From Gigaspora rosea (lineage: Eukaryota > Glomeromycota > Glomeromycetes > Diversisporales > Gigasporaceae): a DNA stretch of 64,000 nt. The translations under genes and the position numbers were made by a program. This document shows positions 33,013-43,123 of the stretch, piece by piece; position 1 is the first letter of the stretch; every line of letters starts with the position of its first letter. The notes beneath the pieces are model-generated. The model did no database searches. It saw only the letters and a program-made list of their open reading frames with translations, and was not told the DNA's origin. The stretch is taken from NCBI GenBank assembly GCA_003550325.1, contig QKWP01000026.1:706655-770654 (forward strand). Direction: 5' to 3'.

Positions 33013-33240
33013 GTTATTCAGGCACGAAGTACTCATAACTACGGTACAATAGTGTTCTAATACTAGTAAAGCGCTATTGCGCTTTACTAGCATTATACCT
33101 TACCGTTATTTGCCATATGATTTGACTGGTCGAATTTTAAGCACCTTCGGTGCTTAAAATCGACCAATCAAATAGCATACAGCAAATAACTCAGTTATTC
33201 GGCACTTCGTGCCGAATAACTATTAATTATCCGACCAACT
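33013..33240. repeat. Cluster of short hairpins with TTC triloops
   Basis: Hairpins follow one another. CTAGTAAAGCGC-TATT-GCGCTTTACTAG lies at 33,063-33,090. ATTTTAAGCACC-TTC-GGTGCTTAAAAT lies at about 33,134-33,160. AGTTATTCGGCAC-TTC-GTGCCGAATAACT lies at 33,193-33,221. A decayed one with loop GAA (GGCAC-GAA-GT) is near 33,023, and a further GCCGC-TTC-GCGGC is at about 33,399-33,411. Stems are perfect or nearly so. Function unknown. Confidence 0.7.
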
Positions 33241-33339
33241 CATATGATCATGAATTGCCATCTGTCTTGTTATTTTTTTCACATATTACGATGTAATCAT
33301 GTTTATTCAAATTAAAACTCAGTCGATGACTCCCTACCA

Positions 33340-33480
33340 ATCATGATCATAAATGGCCGGATAACACCAATATTGGTCAATTTGTCGAATTGCACACGTG
33401 CCGCTTCGCGGCATGTGTTCATTTGCCCCGGTTTGCCAAATTTACCGTTATTCTACAATTTTTGCCCAATATTGTATACA
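33340..33480. repeat. CACGTG-bearing dispersed repeat (copy 2, inverted)
   Basis: Complement of the type at 12,105-12,240 and 60,790-60,900: 'gatcataaatggccggataacacca', 'cacacgtgccgc', ending 'caatttttgcccaat'. This copy carries a GC-rich TTC-loop hairpin at its CACGTG centre. Confidence 0.6.
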
Positions 33481-33516
33481 TATTATTTTATTTAACAAAA
33501 ATAGATACAGTCGGTG

Positions 33517-33700
33517 ATTTGCTAGTCGCTTAAAACATATAGGTATGATGTAAAGTGCTCAAAATACAACTGTAGATCCTGAAGTGAAACATTGATAAAA
33601 CTAATTTTATCTCGATAGACAATAATATTCATTTTCTGCTCGCAAGCCAAGACACAATTCTTCGCAGATTCTGCAGTTTCGCCAACTTCACATTACATAC
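33517..33700 (-). CDS. Possible terminal exon, unknown protein
   Basis: A minus-strand frame reads ETAESAKNCVLACEQKMN, then IIVYRDKISFINVSLQDLQ and a Phe/Tyr-rich end, stopping at the TAG near 33,528. Its base composition is less AT-rich than its surroundings and the residues look protein-like. It has an upstream stop about six codons before, with a possible AG acceptor between (TGTGAAG). No other exons were found. This could be chance. Confidence 0.2.
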
Positions 33701-33865
33701 CAGAAGTTACATAAATAGACATATTAATCAATGTTATTGCTTGGCCGACGTAACAATGTACTGATGATCGATGCTAATCTTTGTACTGTACGTACGTACA
33801 TACATGTTTACTATACTAGAAACTACAGTATGACTTTTGGGGAAGTATAGGTACACTATATGGAG

Positions 33866-33938
33866 AGGAGTCAGTAGAAAAGTAACAAATTTATCTAATA
33901 AATTTGTCCCTTTTCTACTAACTCCCCTATATAAATAT
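33866..33938. repeat. Long perfect-arm hairpin
   Basis: AGTAGAAAAG..AACAAATTTAT is mirrored by ATAAATTTGT.CCTTTTCTACT around a 'cta' loop, giving about 30 bp of stem. The outer GGAG/CTCC pairs extend it. Confidence 0.6.
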
Positions 33939-33939
33939 T

Positions 33940-34500
33940 ACTAAAATATATATATTGGGCTTATAACAAATAATTAAAAATGATAATTTTGATAGAGTAA
34001 TAATATAAAAAGAAAATCAGATTATTTTTTCTTCTCTATAGTTTTGTTTTAACCTTTAAAACTTCTATGATGTTTTGTGACTTGCTTTCTAATATAAAAA
34101 TAAAAATAACAACATTTATATTCTTAGCTAGTAGGCTAATAATTATCTTATTAATTAACAGAATAAACAAAATAAACATATTAAAAACTATCAGTGCCCT
34201 AATCAAATCTAAACAAAACTAAAACTAACTATAAAAACAAACTAAACTTAACCAAATTTAACAAAACTAATATCAAATAACAAAATAAATAAAACAACAA
34301 GAAAAATATAGAGTAGAAAGTCAAATAACACTATTCTATATTATATTAATTTATGCTTGAATAATTAATGCTAACTAATATTGTTTTAATTAGTCTAAAA
34401 CAAGATATAGTACTAACTTTATAGGATTTTTTTAAAAAAAAGAATTTAGAACCAATATTTAAAGTCCCAGCTCTATAAAATACTAATATTTTTTACAGAT
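33940..34500. other. AT-rich DNA, nothing recognised
   Basis: Runs of 'aaacaaaactaaaac'-type A/C-rich sequence from 34,140 to 34,320. No coding block. Confidence 0.5.
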
Positions 34501-34519
34501 TGGTTAAAAAGGTTGTTAG

Positions 34520-36060
34520 TACGGCTTCATGTCTTTCTTCTAAAAATATCAACTTGGTATACAGCTAATTCACATATGCTAACTAATCCAAGATATTGTT
34601 TTCTATAAGAAAATACTCAACCTGATTATCAGATTTTGATTTTTAGATTTAAAGTGTTCTTTTTTGAATTTATTTGCTCCAATTTATATGAGTGCTAGTA
34701 GAAACCCAAAGAATTCTGAGCAAAATACAAACATGCTAGCACTCTATATTCAATAGCATATCCAAGAATAGTACTCTATCTTATCTTTTTGAGTCATCCA
34801 GATAGCATTATAGAGAAGTATGATTTTGGAGCACCAGTATCAAGAATAGATTTGTTTTTCTTATTCTTATTTAAGGGTTAAAATAAATAAAATCTTCTCT
34901 TAATTGGATGTACTCTTAATAAGACCTAAGGTTATTTATTTGTAATTTAACAGATTATTCTTTGTAATTTAGCTTCTTAGTAGAGTAATCAATTTCAGCT
35001 AAAGTTTTATCAGTTGAATTAACTCTTTTTACTTGAATTCTAATCTTTTATTGATATTTATTGTAAATTATAGTTTAAAAAGCAAAAAAAATAAAAGAAT
35101 ATAAATAAAAATAATTTTAAAAAATAGTTAAATTTATATTTGAGATTTATATTAAACTAATTCAAACCATGTATTTATCTCTACTATTAACAAGCTGAGT
35201 ATGCAATTACTTGTATAGGTGGAACTTTTGCAATAGTGTTACAGGGAAGTATGGGTTTGGAAGCACCAGTATTGAGAATGGATTTGTATTTCTTATTCTT
35301 ATTTAAGAAGCCAAAATAAGTAAAACAATTTCACCTAAAGTTTATTAGTTGAATTAATTCTTTGACTCGAATTCTAATCTTTATAAAAAACAAAAAAATA
35401 TATATTTTTAAAAAAAATAAAAAGAACATAAATAAAAATACTTTTAAAGAATGCCTAAATTCATATTGAGATTTATATAAACTAATTTGAACCATGTATT
35501 CATTTTCACTATTAACATGCTAAGTGTAAACTACTTTCACAGGTTTATCATTTGTATGTTTTGATAAATCAGTTGAAAAATAAATAGTTGCAAGTTTTTC
35601 TTCAAATACCAACTACTGCTCTTCAGTGTTTTCTTCAATTGTCTTGTCAATAATGTTTTTATATGCATATGGATGAATATATTAGCAGAAGCTTACTGAA
35701 TATGGGCAGATAATTGTATCAGCCATGTTGTTATTTTCAAATTTTCAAATCTGCCAATATTATTCATAAGAGCCCAAAAAACCATTTAAAATTTGATCCT
35801 ATAATATCTATAAAGGTATTCATTAAAGAAAATATCAAAATATATTGCTAGTATGTTATTAGATATATGAAATAACTATGGTCTTACTAAGAAATATTCA
35901 GCTTCCCCTGGTTCCTTCTTATATTTCTTAAGGGATTTGATTGTTATATCTTCTTTTGGTTCTTTCTTATTTTGTTAAGGAATTTTGATTGTTATAGCTT
36001 CCCCTGGTTCTTTTTTATCTTTGTTAAATGATGAAAATTTTGTTGTGTAAGTACTTTTTT
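34520..36060 (-). pseudogene. Retropepsin-like gene, copy 2 (heavily decayed)
   Basis: Second copy of the 7.2-8.6-kb gene. On the minus strand the EPEK-type repeat region is recognisable at about 36,020-35,890 and the intron-flanking phrase at about 35,800-35,880. The globular block is reduced to fragments (35,540-35,790). The protease motif occurs twice: LDTGAP near 34,830-34,850, and NTGAS (Asp changed to Asn) near 35,240-35,270. So the 3' part was duplicated within this copy. No frame of length survives and the hydrophobic N-terminal exon is largely missing. Confidence 0.55.
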
Positions 36061-36179
36061 ATTTTTTTTAATATGTAAAGAACCAACAAGAAACATTTCA
36101 AAGCTATGATAGTTACTAACTTAAATCAGTTAGAACCACTCAATAAGAAATGAATTATGAGATATCAATATAAAAAATA

Positions 36180-36360
36180 GATATGCCCGATAAAGGCGGT
36201 AGTGAGTTAAAGGATTGGCATATGGGAATAATAATTTCTAACAATCGGCAAAATCTCGCTAGTCCGCTAATAATTATTCTCCCCTTAACCTCTTTAAAAC
36301 CTGGTGATAAAATTTATTCTTTTGAAGTGGTGTGTTACTTTCAAGCTGAATAATTAGTAT
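36180..36360. other. Insertion specific to the second retropepsin copy
   Basis: Between 'aaaaaatagat' and 'gtattgat' this copy has about 175 bp that are absent at 8,830-8,850. It includes 'gataaaggcggtagtg' and an imperfect 'aataataatt...aataattatt' inverted pair. Nature unknown. Confidence 0.5.
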
Positions 36361-36534
36361 TGATAAAATTCAGATGTTAAATTTAATTAAGTGTTTAGGA
36401 TATTAATTTAAAAGATATCGGGTACTTTTTTCATTGGCTTTTCATTGTCTTTGATGATCACTGATTATTATTTTGTTTCAATATAAAAGTAAAATTTTGA
36501 GAAGGCAAATAAAGTGCAGTTTTAAAATTTAAAC

Positions 36535-36537
<3 letters not shown>

Positions 36538-36575
<38 letters not shown>
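36538..36575. repeat. Poly-A tract of about 35 bp
   Basis: Uninterrupted A run. The equivalent position in the other copy (about 9,030) has nine A's. Confidence 0.9.
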
Positions 36576-36576
<1 letters not shown>

Positions 36577-36689
36577 GTACACAGATGAGTCATAGATCTG
36601 CACCGGATCATGAATATATAACTAATACAGTAAATCACACCATTTATATTTATATCACAGCCACAGCACATCTAAAGAATTCGGAGTAC

Positions 36690-37310
36690 GTATTCGAACT
36701 GGATCGCACGCTTGTGATTCCTACTTATTTGGAGGCACACCAGCATACAATGCTGGATACTGAACTTCATTAGTTTGTTTCAGTGTGACATATTTGTTTC
36801 AGTGTGACATACAGCATACATCAGTGCATTTGATGTATAATTGATTTAGCTATTTGTAGAGTCAGCCGGTGGTTTCCCACCCGCATATGCGGGCCGGCTG
36901 TTGACCCTGAGTTTTGCAGTCAAGCTGTTGCTGCTTGAGATTAATGCTTAAGATTAGCCGGTGGTTTCCCACCTGCGTGATGCAGGCCGGCTGTAGACAT
37001 GGATAGTTGCAAAATGGTAGGATTCAGTGGGGAAGGGAGGGTCGGGTGCGAATTTGCTTCCTCTCTGGGTCACCATAGTCCGCCCTAACATCTGTGCGTT
37101 TTATACCCGTGTTATATTAGTTTCCATGTGAAATGTCTCAATTAGGCAATTGATTAATCACTTATCTTGCCCCTGCGCCTTCCTCAAATTGGATAGCGAT
37201 TAAACCGGTTTCTTCCCGCTGGCATCTTGGTTTTCTTGTGATTGTTGCCGCACCGGACCTCCCTGCTTAGCTCCCTTTTCGATCTGTTGACTTTGCCGTC
37301 AACTTGAAAT
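36690..37310. other. GC-richer insertion with twin hairpins
   Basis: Absent from the paralogous segment at about 9,115-9,160. It holds a direct repeat 'tttgtttcagtgtgacata' (about 36,774-36,812). It also has two hairpin units starting AGCCGGTGGTTTCCCACC and ending CCGGCTGT (36,863-36,902 and 36,955-36,993). Their central palindromes differ (CCCGCATATGCGGG and CTGCGTGATGCAG). The rest is unusually GC-rich ('gggtcgggtgcg', 'gccgcaccggacc'). No ORF, terminal repeat or target duplication found. Confidence 0.6.
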
Positions 37311-37519
37311 AATTCTTTATAGATTCAACTTTTGTATTTTTAATAATGAGCAAAGTAATTTGGATTAACTATTATTAATAAATATGTGCATACTGCCAGT
37401 CATACGATTTCATGCGATTTCATGCAATTTTCTTCTAGTTGAGTTTAAAGGTTCAAATCTTGCTCATTACCGGTTATGGCTAGCGATGGGAATTCTAATT
37501 TTTAATTGTTAATAGCGTT

Positions 37520-38385
37520 ATCAACAGACTGCCTTAAGATTCAAACTGCTGCAACTTATCTAAATACTGTATTTATTTTTTATTAATATTTTATTTAGTA
37601 GTAACAATTATTTCACAGACAACTTAGTTCGCAGGGCAAGATTATTTTTACAGTCAATTAATTCACAGATAAGTTCATTCCATAAACACTTAGTTCACCG
37701 ACATCTGATATCACAGATAAACTAATTCTAGTCATTTTCGTTAAGGTTATGTTTAAATGGAAATTAGTGCAATTTATAAAAAAATTATCGGTGAAATATA
37801 TCGCCTGTAAAAGTTTTTGTTGGTGAAATAATACGGACTTATTAATCGTGTCGGTTGTTTTTTTTTCAATTCAAAAGTCACGTTATTTTTTCTTTTTTTA
37901 TGTAACAGTAGGCATATTTAATTAATAAATTTTGTCCTGTTTTGTTGTCAGTTTATATGTGAATTAATTGAGTAACTAATATGTTAAATAGCTTCATCGT
38001 ATTTTATTTTCTTTCAACTTTTTACCTTGCCCCACAACTGTGTACTGCATGTTATACGTAATCTAATTCACCTATTTGTCAATAGTATGGATAAAAATAA
38101 ACAGAAGCTGTGTATAAAAAGATAACAATAAATAATAAAATAGTAGAAATGAAATAAACAATAGTGCAAAATAATAGAATTTATGAATATAAAGATATTT
38201 CTTAAGTTGAAAGTTAGTTTGCTTTTAAAATAAATTAAAAATCAAGATTTTTGAAGAGGTAAATTTATTGAATTATATTGAATTTTGGTTGATATCTGAA
38301 TACATTATTAATTTTTTTTCTTTTTGAATAATAGTTAAAGACGTTTTGCGAAATCGGATATAAAAAATCCATAATTCTTAAGTAC
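37520..38385. other. AT-rich DNA with 'acagata' phrases
   Basis: A short field (37,610-37,740) repeats 'cacagacaactta', 'cacagataagtt', 'caccgacatctg'. The remainder is featureless. Confidence 0.4.
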
Positions 38386-38893
38386 TACGGATCATATCGG
38401 CTGATTTGATTTTTTGTCGATAAACTGTTACACAAAAATTTGCTCCTAAGTGACGTTGAAAAACTAACAAAAGCACATGTTACAACTAATAAAAAAGCTT
38501 TTTTGACGTCTAGACAAGTTAAAAAAAAAACCAATAAAACTCAACAAAAGAGCTATGCTAAGCTGTAGAAAGAAGTTCTTTTACCGTTTGTTGAAATACT
38601 CGGGTGTTTTAGGATGTGTTGGCATTGTTTGATGGGTTGGTAACTATCAAGGGTAAATTCGGAAGCTAATTTTCAAAAAAATGGCCTTTTTAACCGACTT
38701 TTGGCTTATAATTAAATACATGAAGTTCGTAATTTTCTACGTACTTAATTATAAATGCAAAGCTGGTTAAAAAGGCCGTTTTTGTGAAAATTCGCTCTGT
38801 AATAAATTTTCGTGTGTAAAATTTTTTGATAATCCTCGATCATGATTGGTCGCTTTTTGGGTCAAAACAAATCGGCCGATATGTTATCGAGGA
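38386..38893. mobile_element. Inverted-repeat element abutting the kinase
   Basis: The left GGATCATATCGGCTGATTTG mirrors the right end (complement CGATAACATATCGGCCGATTTG). Inside, 38,668-38,806 is a second foldback built on 'ttttcaaaaa.atggcctttttaacc'. Its right end coincides with the point where kinase homology starts. Confidence 0.55.
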
Positions 38894-39053
38894 ATTACGT
38901 CCTTATTTTGAAACATGTGAAAAGGGGATCGTTACGTAGAATCTTCACGAGGTGTCGCAAATGAAATAAATTGAAGGCATTTGCAATAATAAGAACATCT
39001 AGATGCTCATAGTGGAAACATTTAGCAAGACGATTTGAATAACGCATATATTA

Positions 39054-39406
39054 GGCCACGCAAAGTTAATTTTTCATTTTGCATAACCCGCCGAACCAAT
39101 TTTCCAAAAAAAGTTTTTTTTTTTTAAATACCTATTGTGCCAATTATTCCATTTTTGCCATTTAATTTTTTTCTCTGGTGTCACCCCTACCTTTCCGAAA
39201 TTACCCGATAGGTCTAATAAAATAAAAATCAAGTTTTCTGATTCCATGTTATGCAAACCGAAGAATTAACTTTGCGTGACCTTAGATGTGAACATAAATG
39301 AATTTAGACCACGCAAAGTTTTTTTTTTTTTTAAAAAAAAAAATCCGACCAGCCGACCGGAATTTTGAAACCCCAGGTTATGCAAAAAAATTAACTTTGC
39401 GTGGCC
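39054..39406. mobile_element. Paired PIF/Harbinger-like MITEs in the kinase
   Basis: The outer ends GGCCACGCAAAGTTAATT and complement are flanked by TTA (39,051-39,053; 39,407-39,409). Inner ends at 39,281 and 39,307 show that two elements (39,054-39,281 and 39,307-39,406) stand head to tail with a 19-bp spacer plus TTA copies. Removing all of it rejoins AYI to TDLGL in frame. TTA duplication is the PIF/Harbinger habit. A half-end of the same type lies at about 50,655-50,675. Confidence 0.75.
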
Positions 39407-39586
39407 TTACTGATTTGGGACTCATTCAATATAAAAAAAGGAGCGTACGGAGTTTTACCATGTATAACACCGGAGATTTTACGAGGCGAACCATATACTC
39501 AAACAGTTGATATTTATGCTTTGCGTATCCTTATGGCCGAAATATCAACAGGATGAATAGTTTTCGATGGATATAATTTTATAAAC

Positions 39587-39833
39587 TTGGCGAGACAATA
39601 GAAATCAAGAAAAAATTTGTTTAGTAAATTTTTTAAACTTTAAATCAGAATAACTTAACAAAAACTTGACCAAATTTGATAAAAATTTTTAAATTAATCT
39701 ACAAAGTTATAATATTAATGTTTTAAAAAAAAATTATCAAATTTGACTAAGTTTTTGTTAAGTTATTTCTGTTCAAAGTTTCAAAAAAATTTTATCATAA
39801 AAAATTTGCTTGATTTGTATTGACTCACCCCAA
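39587..39833. mobile_element. Foldback MITE inside the kinase
   Basis: The left TTGGCGAGACAATAGAAATC mirrors the right end, and 'aacttaacaaaaacttg' mirrors 'caagtttttgttaagtt' further in. It interrupts kinase homology between the DGYNFI and LAIKIRQG segments. Confidence 0.65.
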
Positions 39834-40149
39834 CTTGCGATAAAAATTCGCCAAGGATTATGAATTGAATTTACATCAGCTACACCTGACTGTTATAACA
39901 AAACATGAATTCAAATCTGAGAAAACGACCTAATATTCGATCAGTTAATGCTTTGATTACTTGTTGGATTGAAGAAATGGAAAACTCCGATGATGAAAAT
40001 AAAATAAAAACCCAATTTTTCGAAGCTGATAAAATTAAACATATACTGTAATTAAATCACCAAAGCATCCGAATTATACCTTTGTCACTAAACCTATCGA
40101 TATACGAGAAATATCAAATAGATTATCTGAATCACTCAATGATTTATGA

Positions 40150-40620
40150 AAATAAGTTTTTAAATAATATATTGAGATAAAGAATCTTTAATTTATTCAG
40201 CCTGCAGCATAAATGTCATTTAATTTACTCATAATGTTTATATTAATCCTTATGAATAGTTTTAAAGTCAACAATAATAAACCCGAAAAGGAGTCATTTC
40301 CTTTATATCATAACAGACCTACGATTGAATGAACAATAGGCAATAGTTACATGAGATGGTATCATAGTAAATCCATGCAATTTTTAAGTAATGTTGTTAA
40401 ACCATTATTAAACTTATGAAATATAATAAAAAACAATGTAAGCAATTGTATTATTGTATGCCAATTGACAATACCTACAGTACCGATTAATTTTGTCATT
40501 ATTATACACGTAACTCAAGTTATACCGACAGCTGGTTTAACCGACAATTGGTTATATCGACACTTTTTTTTTAAAAAATAACATAACGTCGATAAATTTC
40601 ATTAAAATTTTATAAGCTTA
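40150..40620. other. Intergenic DNA between kinase and TLDc unit 2
   Basis: Contains 'aactcaagttataccgaca' and 'ttggttatatcgaca' at 40,508-40,562, resembling one end of a pogo-like element without a matching partner. Confidence 0.4.
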
Positions 40621-41169
40621 TATGACCCGTTGACGCTTGGGTCGATATCTGACTCGTCCGGGTCACCATTATCTAACCCAGGTCGGATCTCTAGGCATAG
40701 CATCCGGTCATGCACAAACTTTAAATGACCCATCGATCGCAAAAAACTCAGATCGCTTCCCAAAAGATTCAAGTCATTTCCAAATGACTTAAATCATTTT
40801 ATTTTCAAATGATCCAGAATTCAAATGACCGTAATGTCAGTCATTCTGAGGTAATCTCAGGCCATTTGTAAATAGGAAAATGATCAGATAATTTACCATC
40901 CCTGTATTATGCCGTATGTATTGGCAACAGTGTATATGCTTTTAGGTCAGATTAGTTATCAAAAATAATCCTACTGCTACATCCGTTCCTGGTTTAGCGA
41001 AACTACGTTGCACAGCTGCCTTAATAATTTATTAGTGATCACTACAGCACTATGTCACTGCATTATGTATAGTACGTAGTACATGTGTAATTTCTAGTTT
41101 GGATAAATACGTGTCTATTACCATTTACTGCACTCTTTCGTATTATCTACTTAGACACATATAAATCAA
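40621..41169 (+). promoter_or_regulatory. Conserved upstream region of TLDc copy 2
   Basis: Same order of conserved phrases as 28,561-29,069, with an extra 'actgcactctttcgtatta' shared with copy 3 before the ATG. The TGAGTCA word is lost here. Confidence 0.5.
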
Positions 41170-41826
41170 ATGGCAACCAAGTTTTTCGAAAAACTTTCAA
41201 ATAATTATCTTGAACTTCTTGAAGATAAAGAAGATTTTAATGTAATTATTAAAATTGGAGAATCCCCAAATGTCAAAATATTTCAAGCGCATTCAGCTAT
41301 TTTGAAACATCGATCTTTATATTTTCGTAATGAATTAAAAACAGCTGGCAAAGATGGAAATAATATTAAAACGATTAATTTAAAAAATATTTCTATTCAA
41401 CAATTTGAAATTATTATTAAGTAGGTTATGAGTTGCTTCAATCCAATATATAATGTATATGAAATCACTGACATTTTTTTAATAAAATTCAAATAAAGAT
41501 ATATTTACGGAGGCATAGCATTATTAGAAAATCTTGAAGCAACATTGATTTTTGAATTAATGCTTGTTGCGCATGAACTTATTTTTGAAGAGTTGGCTGG
41601 ATATCTTGAAAATCTTTTAATTGAATCAAATGCTCATTGGCTTCGTCTACATTTTTGCCGTATTTATCAAGAAAGTTTCCAGAATAATAAACTTTTAAAC
41701 TTACAAAAATGGTGTAACGATATTGTAGTAAAATATCCGAATAAAGTTTTTGAATCCGAAGATTTCACATCTATTCGAGAAAATTCAATATACGAATTAA
41801 AATTATTTATCGGTACATTTGTTTAA
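41170..41826 (+). CDS. BTB-BACK protein derived from TLDc copy 2 by deletion
   Basis: Exon 1 (41,170-41,420) and exon 2 (41,499-41,826) join across a 78-bp GTAGGT...AAAG intron to give about 192 residues with no internal stop. Residues 1-84 are the BTB fold (HSAILKHRSLYFRNELKTAG). From about residue 85 (YIYGGIALLENLEA) a BACK-like helical region follows (HWLRLHFCRIYQESFQNNK, VVKYPNKVFESEDF). After IREN the sequence leaves the family and ends in a short new tail (IYELKLFIGTFV) read from module flank DNA. Compared with copy 3, about 2 kb between 52,055 and 54,108 is missing. The TLDc domain is therefore absent. It could act as a BTB adaptor or dimerisation competitor, or not be expressed. It is the only open family member in the window. 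Confidence 0.6.
41421..41498 (+). other. Intron of TLDc copy 2
   Basis: 78 bp; donor GTAGGTTATG, acceptor AATAAAG, as in the paralogs. Confidence 0.75.
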
Positions 41827-41989
41827 AAATTTTATGTATAATTCATTTGCGTAGTAATTTTTAAGAAATATCAAGTTTAAAAAGTTATTATCTTCATTCC
41901 TTTCATGAAATTAATTTTTGATTGGGTAGAATCCAGATTTTTAAGTTTATTACTAATTTATTAATTATATTGTTATATGATTGTTATAT

Positions 41990-42212
41990 GTATTGATTTT
42001 CTTATTTTTCAGTTTCATCATTTGCCTTTCTAAAAAATTTTTTCGATAAAAGAAAGTGACAGAACTTATTGATTTCTTTAACAACACTAGTAGTGATATT
42101 AGACATTCTACGAAATAATTCTTCTGAGGATAAACTCGTTATAGTGAAAACTTGAGATTCACTTCCAGGTTTTCCCTCCAGCACTTGTATAAGATGATTA
42201 AACACTGTCTTA
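41990..42212 (-). CDS. Conserved LEGKPG block, unit 2 copy
   Basis: An open minus-strand stretch reads NHLIQVLEGKPGSESQVFT, then SLSSEELFRRMSNITTS and EINKFCHFLLSKKFFRK. Four other copies exist in the window (31.9, 44.0, 46.6 and 54.4 kb), each about the same length. Amino-acid changes are conservative while several copies carry one-base indels. It lies 600-650 bp downstream of each MIR gene on the same strand, so it may be a separate small gene or a distant terminal exon. Family not recognised. Confidence 0.4.
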
Positions 42213-42839
42213 GCAAAGTGACTTTATATTCAGTCTATTTAAACTGATAGCATAAAAAAATATATATATAAACATGAAAAATAAACTAAACATATAAATA
42301 TAAATATATATAATATCAAGCTTAAACTCATAACATTATAGGTACGTGACATATATATTTCTATAATAAAGGGACTATTTTGTGTGTTTTACAACACATC
42401 AATCTCGTTAGCTGTTTAGTTATATCGTAATTAGTTTCTTAAAAAAGCTGTAACAAAAATTTTTTTTCAATTCAACAATTTAACATGCGCAAGACGATAT
42501 GGACGTATTAATAAATATTTTCTTAAATCTATTTTTTAAACTTCAGATAAATTTTCAATTATTATTAAAAAAATTTAGATATTTTAATCGATTATACAAT
42601 CTTGTTAGGAACTCAAAATTATTTAGTTACTTCAAGTTACTGCAAGGTTATTAAAATACAGTTTATTAACCGTTAAACAAAAGGTATCTATCTAATCAAT
42701 AATAGTATTCACATATAATAAATAGTTAGTTATTATTTAGTCTAAACGAATCATCAAAGTAGATTTCAGCACACCACTATAATGCAAGATTTGGAATTAA
42801 AATTTCATTAGATATTTACAAGTTATAAAACGTATCTAA
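42213..42839. repeat. MIR 3' flank, copy B
   Basis: Matches 9,880-10,430 phrase by phrase ('gcaagacgatatggacgtat', 'aatcttgttaggaactca'). Includes a short (TA)n near 42,264. Confidence 0.75.
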
Positions 42840-43122
42840 CTATGAATATATACATTTGTCGAACTGGCTTTCCTGTTTTCAACACATGTAACCTCTTGAT
42901 ATTCATTGTTCAGCATATAATTAAGGCTAATCCCATATTAGTATGATGCAAAAGAAAAATATCATGACATTCATTCAAGGGCTCTTTGTCATCAGAAGAT
43001 ACGTCACATACATAATGCTGTACGGTCCAATTATCTTTATGATCATTTAAAGTCTGACACAAATTTGGTTTAAAATTATTATCAACCATTCAATATCATA
43101 AAAAAAAAAATAGAAATTTGGT
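42840..43122 (-). pseudogene. MIR-domain gene, copy B (3' fragment)
   Basis: Only the last two MIR-like pieces remain: NWTVQHYVCDVSSDD (about 43,035-42,990) and the terminal SNTKVCIHS-type end at the TAG at 42,840. It stops at an N (43,123), after which TLDc 3'-flank sequence begins. The truncation may be an assembly joint. Confidence 0.65.
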
Positions 43123-43123
43123 N
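43123..43123. other. Ambiguous base at a module junction
   Basis: A single N sits exactly where MIR intron sequence ('cagaaatttg.t') changes to TLDc 3'-flank sequence ('aatcaaaagaattacgta'). A contig join is likely. Confidence 0.7.

Larger units (their letters stand above)
38890..40149 (+). pseudogene. Protein kinase (TKL-like) pseudogene, 5' truncated
   Basis: Kinase landmarks appear in order on the plus strand. NYVLILKHVKRGSLRR is the hinge region (about 38,893). DAHSGNI, the catalytic-loop His-x-Asp type segment, continues with QDDLNNAYI (about 39,000-39,050). After a MITE insertion come TDLGL, the DFG equivalent (39,408), GVLPCITPEILRGEPYTQ, the APE segment (about 39,455), and VDIYALRILMAEISTG. 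After a foldback insertion (39,587-39,833) come LAIKIRQG, RPNIRSVNALITCWIEEME (about 39,930) and FVTKPIDIREISNRL at the end. The C-terminal tail is characteristic of the very large Rhizophagus kinase family. The ATP-binding lobe is absent, and there are several frameshifts and stops (for example near 38,950, 39,030, 39,440 and 39,555). Confidence 0.75.

Noticed and set aside
33134-33160. UUCG tetraloop hairpin
   Set aside because: Optimal pairing leaves a TTC triloop closed by C-G; the exact C(UUCG)G arrangement is not formed.
36585-36773. 62-codon plus-strand frame near the poly-A tract
   Set aside because: Equivalent frame at 9,040-9,120 is disrupted; spans the border of an insertion.
37450-37475. 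'ggttcaaat' as a tRNA B box
   Set aside because: No cloverleaf, no A box at a suitable distance.
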